Assembly (NCBI RefSeq): GCF_003473485.1
Contig: NC_053049.1
Span: 8,494,001 to 8,558,000, forward strand
DNA length: 64,000 nucleotides
Source of the DNA: Medicago truncatula
Taxonomy: Eukaryota; Streptophyta; Magnoliopsida; Fabales; Fabaceae
Direction of reading: 5' to 3'
Below the pieces are notes generated by a model. The model was given only the letters and a program-made list of their open reading frames with translations, did no database searches and was not told the origin of the DNA. A program made the translations under genes and the position numbers. This document shows positions 1 through 12,500 of this stretch, piece by piece. Each line of letters begins with the position of its first letter. The first letter of the stretch is position 1.

Positions 1-115
1 ATAGATGAAATGGCAAAGCCATAATAAACTCACACACACAAGTGGAGATACCGGGGTTCGAACCCCAGTCATGGCATCCGGTCTAACAATGTCGGCATTT
101 TGTCAGTTGAGCAAA
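1..115 (-). mobile_element. tRNA-derived SINE, cut by window edge and 5'-truncated
   Basis: This is a minus-strand copy of the SINE found more completely at 21916-22051 and 44734-44870. The box-B-like GGTTCGAACCCC palindrome is visible at 55-66. The head of the element (the part carrying TAGCTCAACTGG in the full copies) stops at about 114 and runs directly into a different repeat, so this copy is truncated. Its tail lies outside the window. Confidence 0.75.
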
Positions 116-116
116 T

Positions 117-578
117 TTTCGTTTTAGTCCCTCTAAAAATTTTCTTCAACTTTTAGTCCCTTAAAAATTTTCCATCTTCACTTTTGGTCCCTCTTTTAAA
201 GTAAACTCATATGTAGAATTCATATTTTTGAATCAAATTTTCCAGAAAAATTCATAATATTATAAGAATCTCTAGCAAAAAAAATTAGAATTTTTTAACA
301 AAACATGAATTTAATATGAATTTTTATATTTTTTATGGATAAAAATTCATATTTAATTTATGTTTACTTAAAAAATTCTAAATTTTTTTGGGAAATGTTT
401 TTACAATATTCTACACATTTATGTACAATTTCATTAAAAAAAAAATACTAAAATTTACTTTAAAATAGGGACCAAAAGTAGTGATTCAAAATTTTATAGG
501 GACTAAAAGTTGAAGGAAAATTTTAGAGGGACTAAAACGAAAAATTGGTATATTTATAGGAACCAAAAACATATTTAA
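117..578. repeat. Fold-back repeat with GGGACTAAAA motifs (MULE/MITE-like), left end lost
   Basis: The left arm (about 117-210) and right arm (about 455-545) are imperfect inverted repeats. Both are built from alternating AGTCCCT and AGGGACTAAAA blocks and surround an AT-rich core. On the right the element runs on to a GGTTCCTATAAA/TTAACCC end near 578. The matching left end is missing where the SINE begins. No coding capacity is seen. The family assignment is a guess from the motif style. Confidence 0.55.
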
Positions 579-644
579 CCCTTTTATTTTTGAGTGGAAT
601 GATTTTCATTTATTTAACTTTCTTGTTCAAGACTTCAAGTATCA

Positions 645-656
645 GGTATATAAAGG
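645..656 (+). promoter_or_regulatory. TATA box of the RPT1 gene
   Basis: A GTATATAAAGG sequence sits about 95 bases upstream of the RPT1 start codon at 748, a normal distance for a plant TATA box plus a short leader. Confidence 0.55.
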
Positions 657-747
657 CATAGTAGCTAAATAAATTACAAAGTTAAAGTTGAACACACAGA
701 GTTTGGTTTTCAACATCTCAAAACAAACTCTAGAATCGTAAATTTGA

Positions 748-3700
748 ATGGCTATTGACCATGAAGATGAGCTCAAGGACGAGAAGAACCCTCGCCCCCT
801 TGACGAGGATGATATCGCTCTCCTCAAAACCTACGTAATCCTCTCTCTCTTAAACCCTAATTTCCCAATTTCTCTGTTTTACCTTCACCGATCTCGTTTT
901 TTGTAACAATTGATTAATGTTCTACTCCTGTCTGCTCTATTGTATGCTTAGTAATATCGAATTTCAACCATGCTTAGTGTTTTTTGGAAAATTTGTTGAT
1001 TCTGGATCTAGGGTTAGTTAAAAATCTGTTTTTTTTTTTGTTGGTTTTAAAATTTTACAACGTTGAAGGTGTAATCAGAAGAAAGAAATTAGTATCCTTT
1101 TGATTGATCCGCTTTTCAGATTTTGATTGGGTTTGTATAAATTGGTGCTTGTAGTAACTGTGAACTATATGTGGTAATTGTTAATATATCATGTTAATAT
1201 GATGTAGATGCATAGATTGTGTTATGATGTTAGGTAAAGTTTAAACTTTTTATATGGTTTGACAAAAGTTGAGTGTACCCAATCAATATCTTTCATCAAG
1301 AATTACTGAGGTGAGGAGCTACTAGTTTGTGTGGCAATGCATTTAGGGTTGATGATGTGATTGTGGAATCTATTTGTGATATTTTTAGAGATGATTTGCT
1401 CATTTGTTGATTCATGACTTTCACTGCCAGGCTTCTTGGTTGTTAGACTGAAAATATTTTTCTCTAATCTGTGATTTACTAATTATTAGTGTATTTTTCT
1501 CTAATCTGTGTTTAGCATTCTCCTTATTTATTTATATGCAGTCTCTTATGTAATATTCTGTTCTGCTTTATGTAGGGTTTGGGACCTTATTCCACAAGCA
1601 TAAAAAAAGTGGAGAAGGAAATCAAAGATATGGCAAAGAAAGTAAATGACTTATGTGGTATGTAAACAACTTCTAGTTTGTTTTTGCTTTTCTTGAATGC
1701 TTTGGTAGATGGTTGTAACTTGTAATTGTTTAAACTAAAGAAAACTGCATCTTGTTTTTCTTCTTCTTCTTGGTATTGTGGTGTATTATATTCTATGCCC
1801 CCTTGCTGTCTATAGTCACTTTGATGGTTACAATTAGTCCCTTAATTGGGTGTATTTGTATCTCCAAATTTAATCTTTAATGGAAGGAATGGCTCGATAG
1901 TTGACATTATATAGGTGTTTTATTTTGTCTTAGTTGCTTGCTGTTAACATATGCTCACTTCCTTAGATGTTAACTTCCTGCTGTAAATAATAGGTATCAA
2001 GGAGTCTGATACTGGTTTAGCTGCACCAAGCCAGTGGGATCTTGTTTCTGACAAACAAATGATGCAGGAGGAGCAGCCTCTTCAGGTGATTCTTTTCTCT
2101 CTCATTTTGTAAAATTTGTTCAAAGTGCTTTTATCATTTGTAGGAATGGCTAACTATCGTTATTTATTGAACAGGTTGCAAGATGCACAAAAATTATAAA
2201 TCCAAACTCTGAAGATGCTAAATATGTTATCAATGTGAAGCAGATTGCAAAGGTGCCCATATGTCACAAAAATCTTTTCATTTACCCTTTATCTATTAGC
2301 TGCACCAAGCCAGTGGGATCTTATTTGCTTATCATTCATTTATATGCTGTTTAATATGAGCAAGGATTTGCAAAAAAAACTTAACGCTTGGTTTAATATT
2401 CTTGTTTTGATGATTTCAGTTTGTTGTTGGGCTAGGAGACAAGGTTTCCCCCACTGACATAGAAGAAGGAATGCGTGTTGGGTATGTATCCATAAATAAC
2501 TTATGATAAATTATCCCCCATGGAAAGAAGAGTAACAACATCATTATGTTTTCTTCGTGTTTGCCTTAACCTTTATTTAATCATTGCAGTGTTGATAGAA
2601 ACAAATACCAGATTCAGATTCCTTTGCCTCCAAAGATTGATCCTAGTGTTACAATGATGACAGTTGAAGAGAAACCGGATGTGACATATAATGATGTTGG
2701 TGGTTGTAAGGAACAGATTGAAAAGATGCGTGAAGTAAGTTTTTGAAAATTTCCATATTTCATATGACAAAGGAAATTAGTCAGGTAGCTCTAAATATTT
2801 AATTTCCATGCAAGGTTGTTGAACTTCCCATGCTTCATCCGGAGAAATTTGTTAAGCTTGGAATTGATCCTCCAAAGGGTGTGCTTTGTTATGGTCCACC
2901 AGGAACTGGCAAAACACTTTTGGCCAGGGCTGTTGCTAATAGAACCGATGCTTGTTTTATAAGGGTCATTGGAAGTGAACTTGTTCAGAAATATGTTGGT
3001 GAGGGGGCTCGGATGGTTCGTGAACTATTTCAGGTAAATGTTTTGTGTATTCTAGCTTTGCTTTTATCATTGTTTCCATTACCTGGTATCATTTGATTGA
3101 AATATTGCCTCGTGTAGATGGCCCGTTCGAAAAAGGCGTGCATTGTGTTTTTTGATGAAGTTGATGCAATTGGAGGTGCACGATTTGACGATGGTGTTGG
3201 TGGTGATAATGAGGTTCAGCGTACTATGCTTGAAATTGTGAATCAGCTTGATGGGTTTGATGCTCGAGGAAACATCAAAGTTTTGATGGCAACAAACAGG
3301 TTGGTTGATTTTACTACTATTTGGTTTTTCTTTTGTTCTCTTTTTTACTGTAGATGTTATTATAGAAGTGTCTCTCACTCTCGATATTCACTTATTTTTT
3401 ATTTTTTTTTATCATTAATGTTGCACTCCAAAGTTCTTTTTTTACCTCATAATGTCTGGCCCCATCCTCCTTGGATAAAAAGAGATAAAATCAAGTTTGC
3501 AATGCTAGTTAGCAACTTCATGTTTTGATGTTTCATGGCTCCATGAAAGCTTTTCTTCGATTTGAAAGTTTTACCCCGCTATGCTGGGCTTATCATTAAT
3601 GGCTTTTTGTGCACAATTTCTAGGCCTGACACTTTGGATCCAGCACTATTAAGACCTGGGCGATTGGATCGTAAAGTTGAATTTGGCCTTCCGGATTTGG

Positions 3701-4156
3701 AGAGTAGGACACAGATATTCAAGATACACACAAGAACCATGAACTGTGAGAGGGATATCCGTTTTGAACTTCTAGCTCGGCTTTGCCCAAACTCCACTGG
3801 TAAGAACATCTTAACAACTGGGCAATTTTTAATTTAGCTTATACCTTCTGACCATCTATCTTATAAGTACTTTGGTATTCTAGCTTATATCCCACATAAT
3901 CCAAACTTGTTTTGGTTTTGAGGAATTTTTGCAACATGCTTTCTTTGTCATGACAAATTAGTTTTCTTTTCTGACCAAGATACTTTTGTTCTCTCTAGGA
4001 GCTGATATAAGGAGCGTGTGCACTGAAGCTGGTATGTATGCTATCCGTGCCAGAAGGAAGACTGTAACAGAGAAAGACTTCCTGGATGCAGTGAATAAAG
4101 TCATCAAAGGGTACCAGAAATTCAGTGCAACTCCCAAATATATGGTCTACAATTGA
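748..4156 (+). CDS. RPT1A: 26S proteasome regulatory particle AAA-ATPase subunit RPT1 (regulatory subunit 7)
   Basis: RPT1 is one of six AAA+ ATPases in the base ring of the 19S particle, which unfolds ubiquitinated proteins and feeds them into the 20S core in cytosol and nucleus. Ten exons join in frame with GT-AG introns: 748-834, 1576-1657, 1994-2085, 2175-2252, 2420-2481, 2590-2734, 2815-3033, 3118-3299, 3624-3799, 3999-4156. The product is 426 aa, the usual RPT1 length. Visible are the N-terminal [18 protein letters not shown] block, Walker A GPPGTGKT (209-216), Walker B FFDE (266-269), the RPGRLDR arginine-finger region (326-332) and the C-terminal KYMVYN that docks on the 20S ring. It is almost identical to Arabidopsis RPT1a as I remember it. 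The start is the first ATG after the TATA box. Nothing in the coding sequence is broken. Intron 4 holds a copy of an exon 3 fragment (see findings). Confidence 0.97.
2297..2322 (+). repeat. Copy of an RPT1 exon 3 fragment inside intron 4
   Basis: These 26 bases match 2018-2043 in exon 3 exactly (the part encoding LAAPSQWDL), but lie inside the intron between exons 4 and 5. Flanking bases differ. Likely a small templated duplication. Confidence 0.9.
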
Positions 4157-4984
4157 GTTACTCTTTCATCTACTTTCCCCAGAGACCATAACCTGTTTGT
4201 ACAACATTTATTTTCCTCAGTGAAAATTATTCTTCCAAGGGCATATGGTTCTTTGATGAGCAGTTTGTGAAACTAGTCTTGTTTGAATGCATATTTCGCG
4301 GTAGACTCTTAAAGGTTGGTCTCAATTTGTAACTAACGTTTTCCTAATGTTACATCCAAAATTGTTCCAGACTTTTTGCTCTCCTTAATATTTCTACTTT
4401 GTTCCTTGCATCATATAGTATTTGCCGAAGAACAAGCATTTGTTTGAAGCTGCGACGATTTCATGTTCAAATTTCCATACTTTCACCGTGATTAAATCAA
4501 ATATACAAATTGTAGCATCAATATATTTTGACTGGGGAAATAAACAGACCGTTAGTTGGTTTGAGAAGTGTCTAAAAATTTGGAGTTAAAAAGAATTCAT
4601 ATATCAGAATATAGGCAATGTAATTTGCTACTCCCTTCATCTCATAAAATAAGTCAGTTTTGTATATCGGAAATGATAGATCAAGCAAAAAGCAGTTTCG
4701 TGAACTGTTCCCGACTGTGCTGGCAGATCAATGGCCATTGGATTCCATTTTTATTTGACTGCTTAATAAAAAAATGTAAAAAATTAAGAACCTGCCTCCC
4801 CATGTTTTCCGGCCAGCTAATACTTTAATTGGTTGGACAGCTATTGACACTTGCTATGTAATCCTTTGGGATATATAGCAATGCTCAATTAATATTGTAT
4901 GGGAAAAAGAAATTATGAATTATTTTACAAATTATATTGATAATTAGAGTTGACATGAAATGGATCACGGAAGAAGACGTATCT
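4157..4984 (+). other. RPT1 3' UTR, then AT-rich sequence
   Basis: The first few hundred bases after the stop codon are the likely 3' untranslated region. Beyond about 4430 the sequence is AT-rich with scattered stops in all frames, and I recognise nothing in it. Confidence 0.4.
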
Positions 4985-5205
4985 GATGAATGAATGATTC
5001 AATCCCCTCTCACCCACACGGGTTCTTCTATGGAAGGGGTTCCCCTTATTCTATGTGAGGTGGGGCGTACGTAAGAGCGGAGCATAGATAGAACGCGGAG
5101 CGCCGGCCGTCGATATAGTGACCATGCTTACCAGCTCTGACCATTGGTAGCTTGCTTCTCTTCTCCTAGGCGGCTCCCTGCACATGTTATTCGCGAAGAA
5201 AAGGC
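4985..5205. other. Probable organelle-derived (mitochondrial) DNA insert
   Basis: About 200 bases are clearly more GC-rich than their surroundings and lack the AT drift of the neighbouring DNA. They contain motifs such as GCGGAGCGCCGGCCGTCG and CTCCTAGGCGGCTCCCTGC that resemble plant mitochondrial intergenic DNA. No ORF or tRNA is evident. The origin is inferred from composition and style only. Confidence 0.45.
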
Positions 5206-6440
5206 TTATTTATTAATAGGCCGTGAAAGATAAATAAAATTATAAAAGTAGAAAAATGAGAGGTATAAGTGGTTTTTTCTCACCTAAAAAAAAAGTGGTT
5301 CGATCTTGTTAGAAGACATAAAATGAGACAATTTTTGTGGCCAGAATGACTTGTATGGTAGGGAATGTGTGAATACTAGAATTTATTGTTTGCAATATTG
5401 TTGCAGTCTGTTGCCACTGGGGATATAATTTTTAACTCTCTAATGCACAAGTAAAAAAATAATACAACTTTCTTATGTGCTCTTGCAATTTGACCCGTCA
5501 ATGTTACTTGAATATACATGATAACAATACTTATTTATTTTCTCTTGAGCGATTGATGTGTTTGTTAATATGTTTCAAAAAACGAATCTTCCATTTTGAA
5601 GTTTCATACCATAAAAAATTGAAATATTCGTAGTCTCCATTTTGAAGTTTCACATGATAAAAAAGCTTTGTTAATATTCCTAACCAAAAACTATCAACAA
5701 CACAAAATCAACCGTCAAACATAGCTTCAATTAGAGGTAGGTAGTAATTGAAAAAAGTTCTTGAGGATCTCCATCCATAGTCCTTATCAACCTTGACTTA
5801 AGGTAATTAAGGTTGGTACATTCGATACTCAAGCTAAGTTCAGGCAGGAGTAGCTCGTCAGTCCCACTCCTAAAGTATAGTCTGATTAGTTGGTGGCCAG
5901 ACCCTTAGGTTGGATCAAGCTTAATACCGACACTCATCTAAATTTTTGGACCATAATTTATTGAGCTATCAGGTTTGCTTGATCTTACGAGTTTTGAGTT
6001 ATTGAGCTTAATGTTGACTCATCTAAACGGTTAGAACATTGCTTGAAATAGATTGTGAGGTGAAGGGGTCATTCCTATCATGAAGTCAACTCATGTGCAA
6101 ATGCTTTAGCTATTATGAAATGTGCGCATGATATTCTTCTTCGACTTATTATGTGCATTGTTTTGCATAAGACAGTTTGTGTTCTTTACCTGATCAAACT
6201 AGAGTTGCTACTTCACGTTAAATTAGTTTTTATTTCCTCCGCTACTTCATTTTAAATTAGTTAGTATTTTCTTTTTCGGCCGTAAAAAAAGCTGCAATTT
6301 CGCAAACTGTTTAAATTATTGAGATTTATATAACAAATGAAATAAATAGATGTGTAACGTACATGAATAATTGTCTACAGGCCTCAATGATCAATTGTAC
6401 AATATCAATCTCACTCAAACAGGTTAAAAAGAAACAATGA
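5206..6440. other. Intergenic region, nothing recognised
   Basis: AT-rich sequence between RPT1 and the convergent SRF gene. A short tandem duplication (CTACTTCA..TTAAATTAGTT) lies near 6209-6263. No exon with a recognisable protein was found. Confidence 0.4.
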
Positions 6441-6502
6441 AAATGAGATGCATATTAAATTCCTTTTAAGCCATTCTATCAACACAAGGATTTTGTTTCC
6501 AT

Positions 6503-9500
6503 TTACATGTCTAGGGAATCTTGGTCATCACCCCCTCGGTTGGATCCTCCTTGATCAGCTCCAAATGTCCGTTTGCTCATGTTGGTTCGTTGCACTAACC
6601 GAACTAGTGCTTGAACCACTTCTGACATAGGTGGTCGGAATTCAGGTTCCGACTGCCACAAAAATTATAAATTAGAACAATATCATAATGCATCAATATC
6701 AATCATTCAAATAGATCAAAGTTCCATGTAGTTGAGATATCTTGCATTCACACTATCATGTGATCACAGTCGTCTGATCTTTGATCAGTTCTTATTTTGA
6801 TTTGTAACTTCACAAATCGTATAAAAAACACCAGGTCAAAATGTAAACCATTGTATCAAGATAAGACGGTTTAGATCTGCAACAGTGTAAATCCATGGTT
6901 GCAGGCAATCATTTTCACTATGCAAAAATACAACAAAAATTTGGGGCATTACCTGAACACAAAGAGCAATGACATCGGCGAATCGAGAAAGAGACTTGAC
7001 AGGGTACATTCCTTCTAGTGCAGGATCAACCATTTTAGCCAATGCATCAATGTCATGGAGTTGAGGTGTTGCCCATCGAACCAACGACTGCTCAAACCTA
7101 GACCTTGAGCTGTAAAGGGAATGTTTCAACCATCAGAAATTAAAAAGTTACAATATTATATCAATGCATGATTTCAAAAGCAGTAATAACTATAAGTTTC
7201 CCCATACATTCACTTGTTGCAATATTCTACATATCATGTAAAAAACTTAGTACTCAATCTCGTAACAAGTGAACAAGAGACCTATAAAATAGTAATATTA
7301 TATAATATGAAATTGAAAAGATTCGTTGAACCTAAAAGGTTTATGACCCTAAATCTGTATCTACTTGCCATGTATAATGGAATTGTTTTACTTCATAAAT
7401 TAAACGGTGTAAATGTTTGGAAGCATGTGAGTGTAAAAGCTGTAGCTTTGAAGCCTAAAGGTGTGCCGATGTTTCACCTATCAAATGGTTTCCGTCCACT
7501 TAGAAGCTCCAACATGACAACTCCAAAGCTGTAGACATCACTCTTAAGAGTATACTGACCAGTCAATCCGACCTCCGGAGCGTCATATCCAGATCCAGAA
7601 TTATTGTTCAATACCTGAACATGAGCACAAGTTAGAACTTCTAATATCTTAATATCTGTATTAAATGTCACTAGGCAAAAGGAGAAATTGCATACAAGTA
7701 AGAGCACTATTAAACAAAATGCATCAAACAAAAATATACATGCATGGGGTGCATCAAACAGAATGCAGACACCACCCTGTGACTTGTCAGAGCTACTTAT
7801 TCAACTAGACATCAACATAAATAAGCCCCAAATCCCGTGGTGAAGAAAATTTCTTATGTTTCAAAAACTGTGGGGCTATATTTTTAGATTTAAAAATGGT
7901 TGGACTAAAATCATGAATCAGTTAAAATAGGGGGACCAAAACTGCGTTTAAGTCAATAATAAAATCACCTGGTTTGTATTTGGAATATAGCTGGCCAATC
8001 CACTGTCTGAAAGATGAGGATTTAGATCAGCATCAAGCAATATGTTGGCTGCCTTTATATTCTTATGAACAACTGATGGTGAACAAATTTCGTGTAAGTA
8101 CCTAAGAGACAAGTAAATAGAGTTACATTACTAATTTTAATCATCAGAGAAAAAATATTATATCAATGCATGATGCACAACCCTTGTTTTCTTGAATTAA
8201 AATATCAGTTTGAACTTCTATTGTATTTAAAAATCCTTAGTTTCTTCCATAAAAGTGGCAATTTCAAAATAAGTGTAAACTAGGTTAAACATAAACCTCG
8301 CTTAAAACTGCAATATCAAGATCTTCATTCAATCAACACTAGCAAACAACTTACTCTAAAGCGCGTGCAATTCCTAAAGCAACCTTGACACGTGAATTCC
8401 ATATCAATGGTTTAATGTAGTCATCAGGGAGGTGAAGAAAATCATGCAGAGATCCATTTTTGTGATACTCATAGACTAAGAGGTGTTGTCCATGCTCTGA
8501 ACAATACCCTATTAACTCCGTCACATTCGGATGATGCAAACGGGAGAGGTTCGAAACTATTTCCATAAAATCATCCGACAAATTATTGGGAAGGACAGAT
8601 GAATCTATCTTCTTCACAGCAAGAACCTACAATATTTTCAGTAATGAAATAAATAAGAACCATTAATACACAGATGCATATGTTCAAGGCATTGTCCACT
8701 ATAAAAAAGTTCTTGTATGAGTTGTAATTAGCTTTTGCATCTAAACTTCTTTAGAAGCTCTTTTATTTAACTTCTCCAATACTGTTTATAAGCTAATGAG
8801 GACTTTTTCACAAGTTAAGAATCATAAATGTGTTAATTGAGAAATTCTCATAAGCTAAAAGCTAATCCAAACTGGACCGTAGAAGTTGATTTGCAGATAA
8901 ATTGACAAGGAATACCTGTCCATCATCAAATTGAGCACGGTATACACGTCCAAAAGACCCCTCACCAAGAAGATGATCCACACTGAAGCTTCCAGTAGCA
9001 ATCTGTAGGTCAGCTATTGAATATGATTTCAAATTTGCAGGAGGTGCAACAGTCTTCTTGACTACGATGGGCTTCTTTGGTAACTCATCTTCATCAAATG
9101 ATTTATTACGATCAAAAGGAGGGGGTTTAAGACTTATTGCGGCTGCTGAAGTATCAAATGTCTTCAAGTCAATTACAGAAGAAGTTTGCGTTGAATTCCT
9201 TCCTACATTATTTCAGATACTAATATGTCAATTTGACTAATAACAATTTGAAATTCTATGAAATCACATATACAATTGACCTAAAACAAGAGAGACATTC
9301 TCGTAAAAGATTGAAAAAAGATTTCTCTACAGTATGCAGGATTCTGACCATGCACTTCATTTGAAGTAAGAGGAGCCAAAGGTTGGTTGTCTAGCTTTTC
9401 CACATCTCCAAACGACTTCTTCTTGGATCTTTTCTTCACCAGAAAGAATGCTACTATTGCACCAACAACCAAGATTGAAATCACTATTCCAGCTATGGCA

Positions 9501-12500
9501 CCACCTCCTATACCAGATTTTTTGCTTCCATCACTTGAGCCAGAATCTGACGAGGGGCTATGTCCACCACCAGACTTGTGATTACCTTTGTTTTTTGTTA
9601 CTGGAGGTGTACCAGGAGGAGGTGGGGGTGCAGGTCCCGAGCTCCATGAATTACCATTCTTTCTGTCATTAAATTTGATTATTTTAAAGTTTATAGAATG
9701 GTACGATGAAAAAAACATATTCTTAAAGATGGTATGATGAAAAAAACATATTCTTAAAGAAACTGTTGATAACGGGAATGCTTACTGTAGGTTTATGTTT
9801 TTCAACTGTTCTGGTATCCAGCCTGTAAAATGATTGTTCTCTATATTCCTGCGAAAACATTTAAGAAATTTAATACAACTGATATAAGGTAACTATATGG
9901 CAATATAGGAAAGGATATTGCATAGCTGTTTTATTGAACAACCAAACAAGACGCACAAATTATCAAGAGGCAGATCAGCAAGGATATCAATGGTTCCTGT
10001 AAATTGGTTGTTTTGTAGATTCCTACACACACGTAAACGAGTCAACTTAGAATGCAATCAATACCACATAACTATTGATTGGAAAAAAAATGAGATTGGA
10101 CATTTACATGGTGGATATGCTTGAAAGTGAGTTCATAGTCTGAGGGAGATCTCCGGTCAAAGAATTGAAAGAAACATCACTGAAACAAGTAATAGATATT
10201 ATAGTCACATGGTCTTGTCTTGTCAGGAAACCAAATTCTAGCATAGTTTACAGCGAACACCAAACAAATATAGCCCTCATTACCACTTGTTAAGAACTCA
10301 GATTGTTTAGATTGGCAAAATCATACACCAAGCAATACAGTTCCATAGCCAATGTATATGAAGCATTTTAGCATAAACATAATGAGAATGTCTTAAATAA
10401 TGTGGGGGCAAATTCAATATTGTGAAATTAATAAATTCAAAATGGTAAAAATATTTCATGGCAGTAAGCATAAAATTATACTGAATATAAAGGGCCTTTT
10501 TGGGTTGGTAAATTTGAATTTATCTTCTGACACGAGTACTTGTGAGACTTTTTGGGAGAGTTTATGACATGCTTATAAGCTATTTTAAGCTTATTTCCAT
10601 AAGCTCTCTAGGATAATTTATGAAAACACATGGTATGCATAGATTGTATGAAAACAATTTGACTTTAATTTTATTTTGTTATAGAAATAGCATACATAAG
10701 CACTAAACTAAGTTGTCAGTGCACTTGTGTGTGTGTGTGTGTGTGTTTTACAGCTAACATAAAAAGCCTTTTTGGATTGGCTAATTTGAATTTATCTACT
10801 GACATAAGTACTTGTGAGACTGTTTGGGAGAGTTTATGACATGTTTCTAAGCTATTTTAAGCTTATCTCCATAAACTCTCTATGATAGCTTATGAAAACA
10901 CTCATGGTATAAGTACATATATGAAAACAATTTGACTTCACTTTTATTTTGTTATAGAAATAGCTTATACATAAGCACTTATATGACAAGCATTCATGGT
11001 ATAAGCACTCAATTAAGTTGTTTATCCAAACAGGGCAAAACTTGATAGACATCTATACTACTTTTACATGGTTGAAGTGTTAGGAGGAAATCTCACAATG
11101 TCGTAAGGGAAGTAAGCTTCTGAAAGTTCAGATTCAGTGCTTGTTGGAACTGATTGTGACCAAAGTTCCTACATTATCAAGAATAATTTTAAAAATGAAT
11201 CCAGAAGCTTGTGAAAGGTTTATACAATGAGAAGTAAAAGTCAAGAAGAAAATTACACACAGGCTTATAAGAGAAGGAGTATCAGAAAAAGAGTAAGGTA
11301 TCCCTCCATTGAAATTATTATTAGCAAGATTTCTGCAATAAAGTAACAAGAATTTTAGGAATTACAATATCAGAACAAAAATAACCACCAAAGTAACAAT
11401 AAATGATATAGAAACATACAAGTGCTGCAAATTTGGAGGAAACTGATACGGTAAAGTGCCAGCGAGATTGTTGTTACTTAAATCTCTGCAAAAGTTGCAA
11501 GGTCTCAGTAATAGTTATAAAGCATAGAAAACTATGATCAATGACACCATTAACTTACAGGTTGGTCACAGATGACAAGGATTGTAGCTGGAACCCCAAA
11601 GTTCCAGTTAGTTGACGACCAGGTAACTTACTGACCAAGTAAATAAAAAAAATCATCAGATATCTCAGACATCAGAAACAAAATGAAGTCATATAAAGTG
11701 ACAGAGAGTGAGTTTACATTTCTGTGATTCGGTTGCCTGAGCAAGTGATGCCTGTCCAAGACTGTCCACAAGGATCATTACCATTCCAATTTAGCTGGGA
11801 CGGTGAGTTCATACTTTGAAACAGAGCCATTAAAGCAGACACTGCATTAAACATTCACAAAAAGATAGTAAGGAAACCATAAACATGTATAATGGAAATG
11901 TGTATCCTAATACGTAAACTTAAGATATATTGATTACTCTCAAATTGATTAAAGTTGAAACCATTTATGATAGCATTCACAGACATACTTTTAACCGTAA
12001 GGGAACAAATTGACCATTGATATTCTCAGTCTGGATTGAAAGTCGGAAGACCTAGATGGAGTCCAGCATACAAGTGCTGTTGTTTCAATCACATTGTGTA
12101 TAATAACTCTAATCCCGTACCGAAAAATATTACAGGTCAAAATGCGCTATTTAAAGGACAGAAACAAAATTGACTAAAACAATGGAATTAAGCATAAATA
12201 TAGTTACCACATTGCCAAGTTACTGTTAATGATATTAAAGCTTTCAACCAAGTCATTATACAAATTAATGCAGGCATGTATGAAGAATGGCACCAGAGTT
12301 AAGAGGACAAACTTTTCGAAAATCACATATAGGAAAAGAAAAATTGAAACGATCTTGCAATGACCAAGTCTTTTAATTAACTATTTTCTGCAGAGTTAAA
12401 ATCAGCCTATATACCTCAACATTTTTAGAAGCTCCCTCATTTAGCATTACCCTTTTTTTAAAGGCACTTAAAAACTTATGAAGACTTTTTCATTTGAGAA

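Noticed and set aside
7214..7534. Plus-strand 106-codon frame in SRF introns and exon 14
   Set aside because: It overlaps a confirmed minus-strand kinase exon and contains no recognisable motif.
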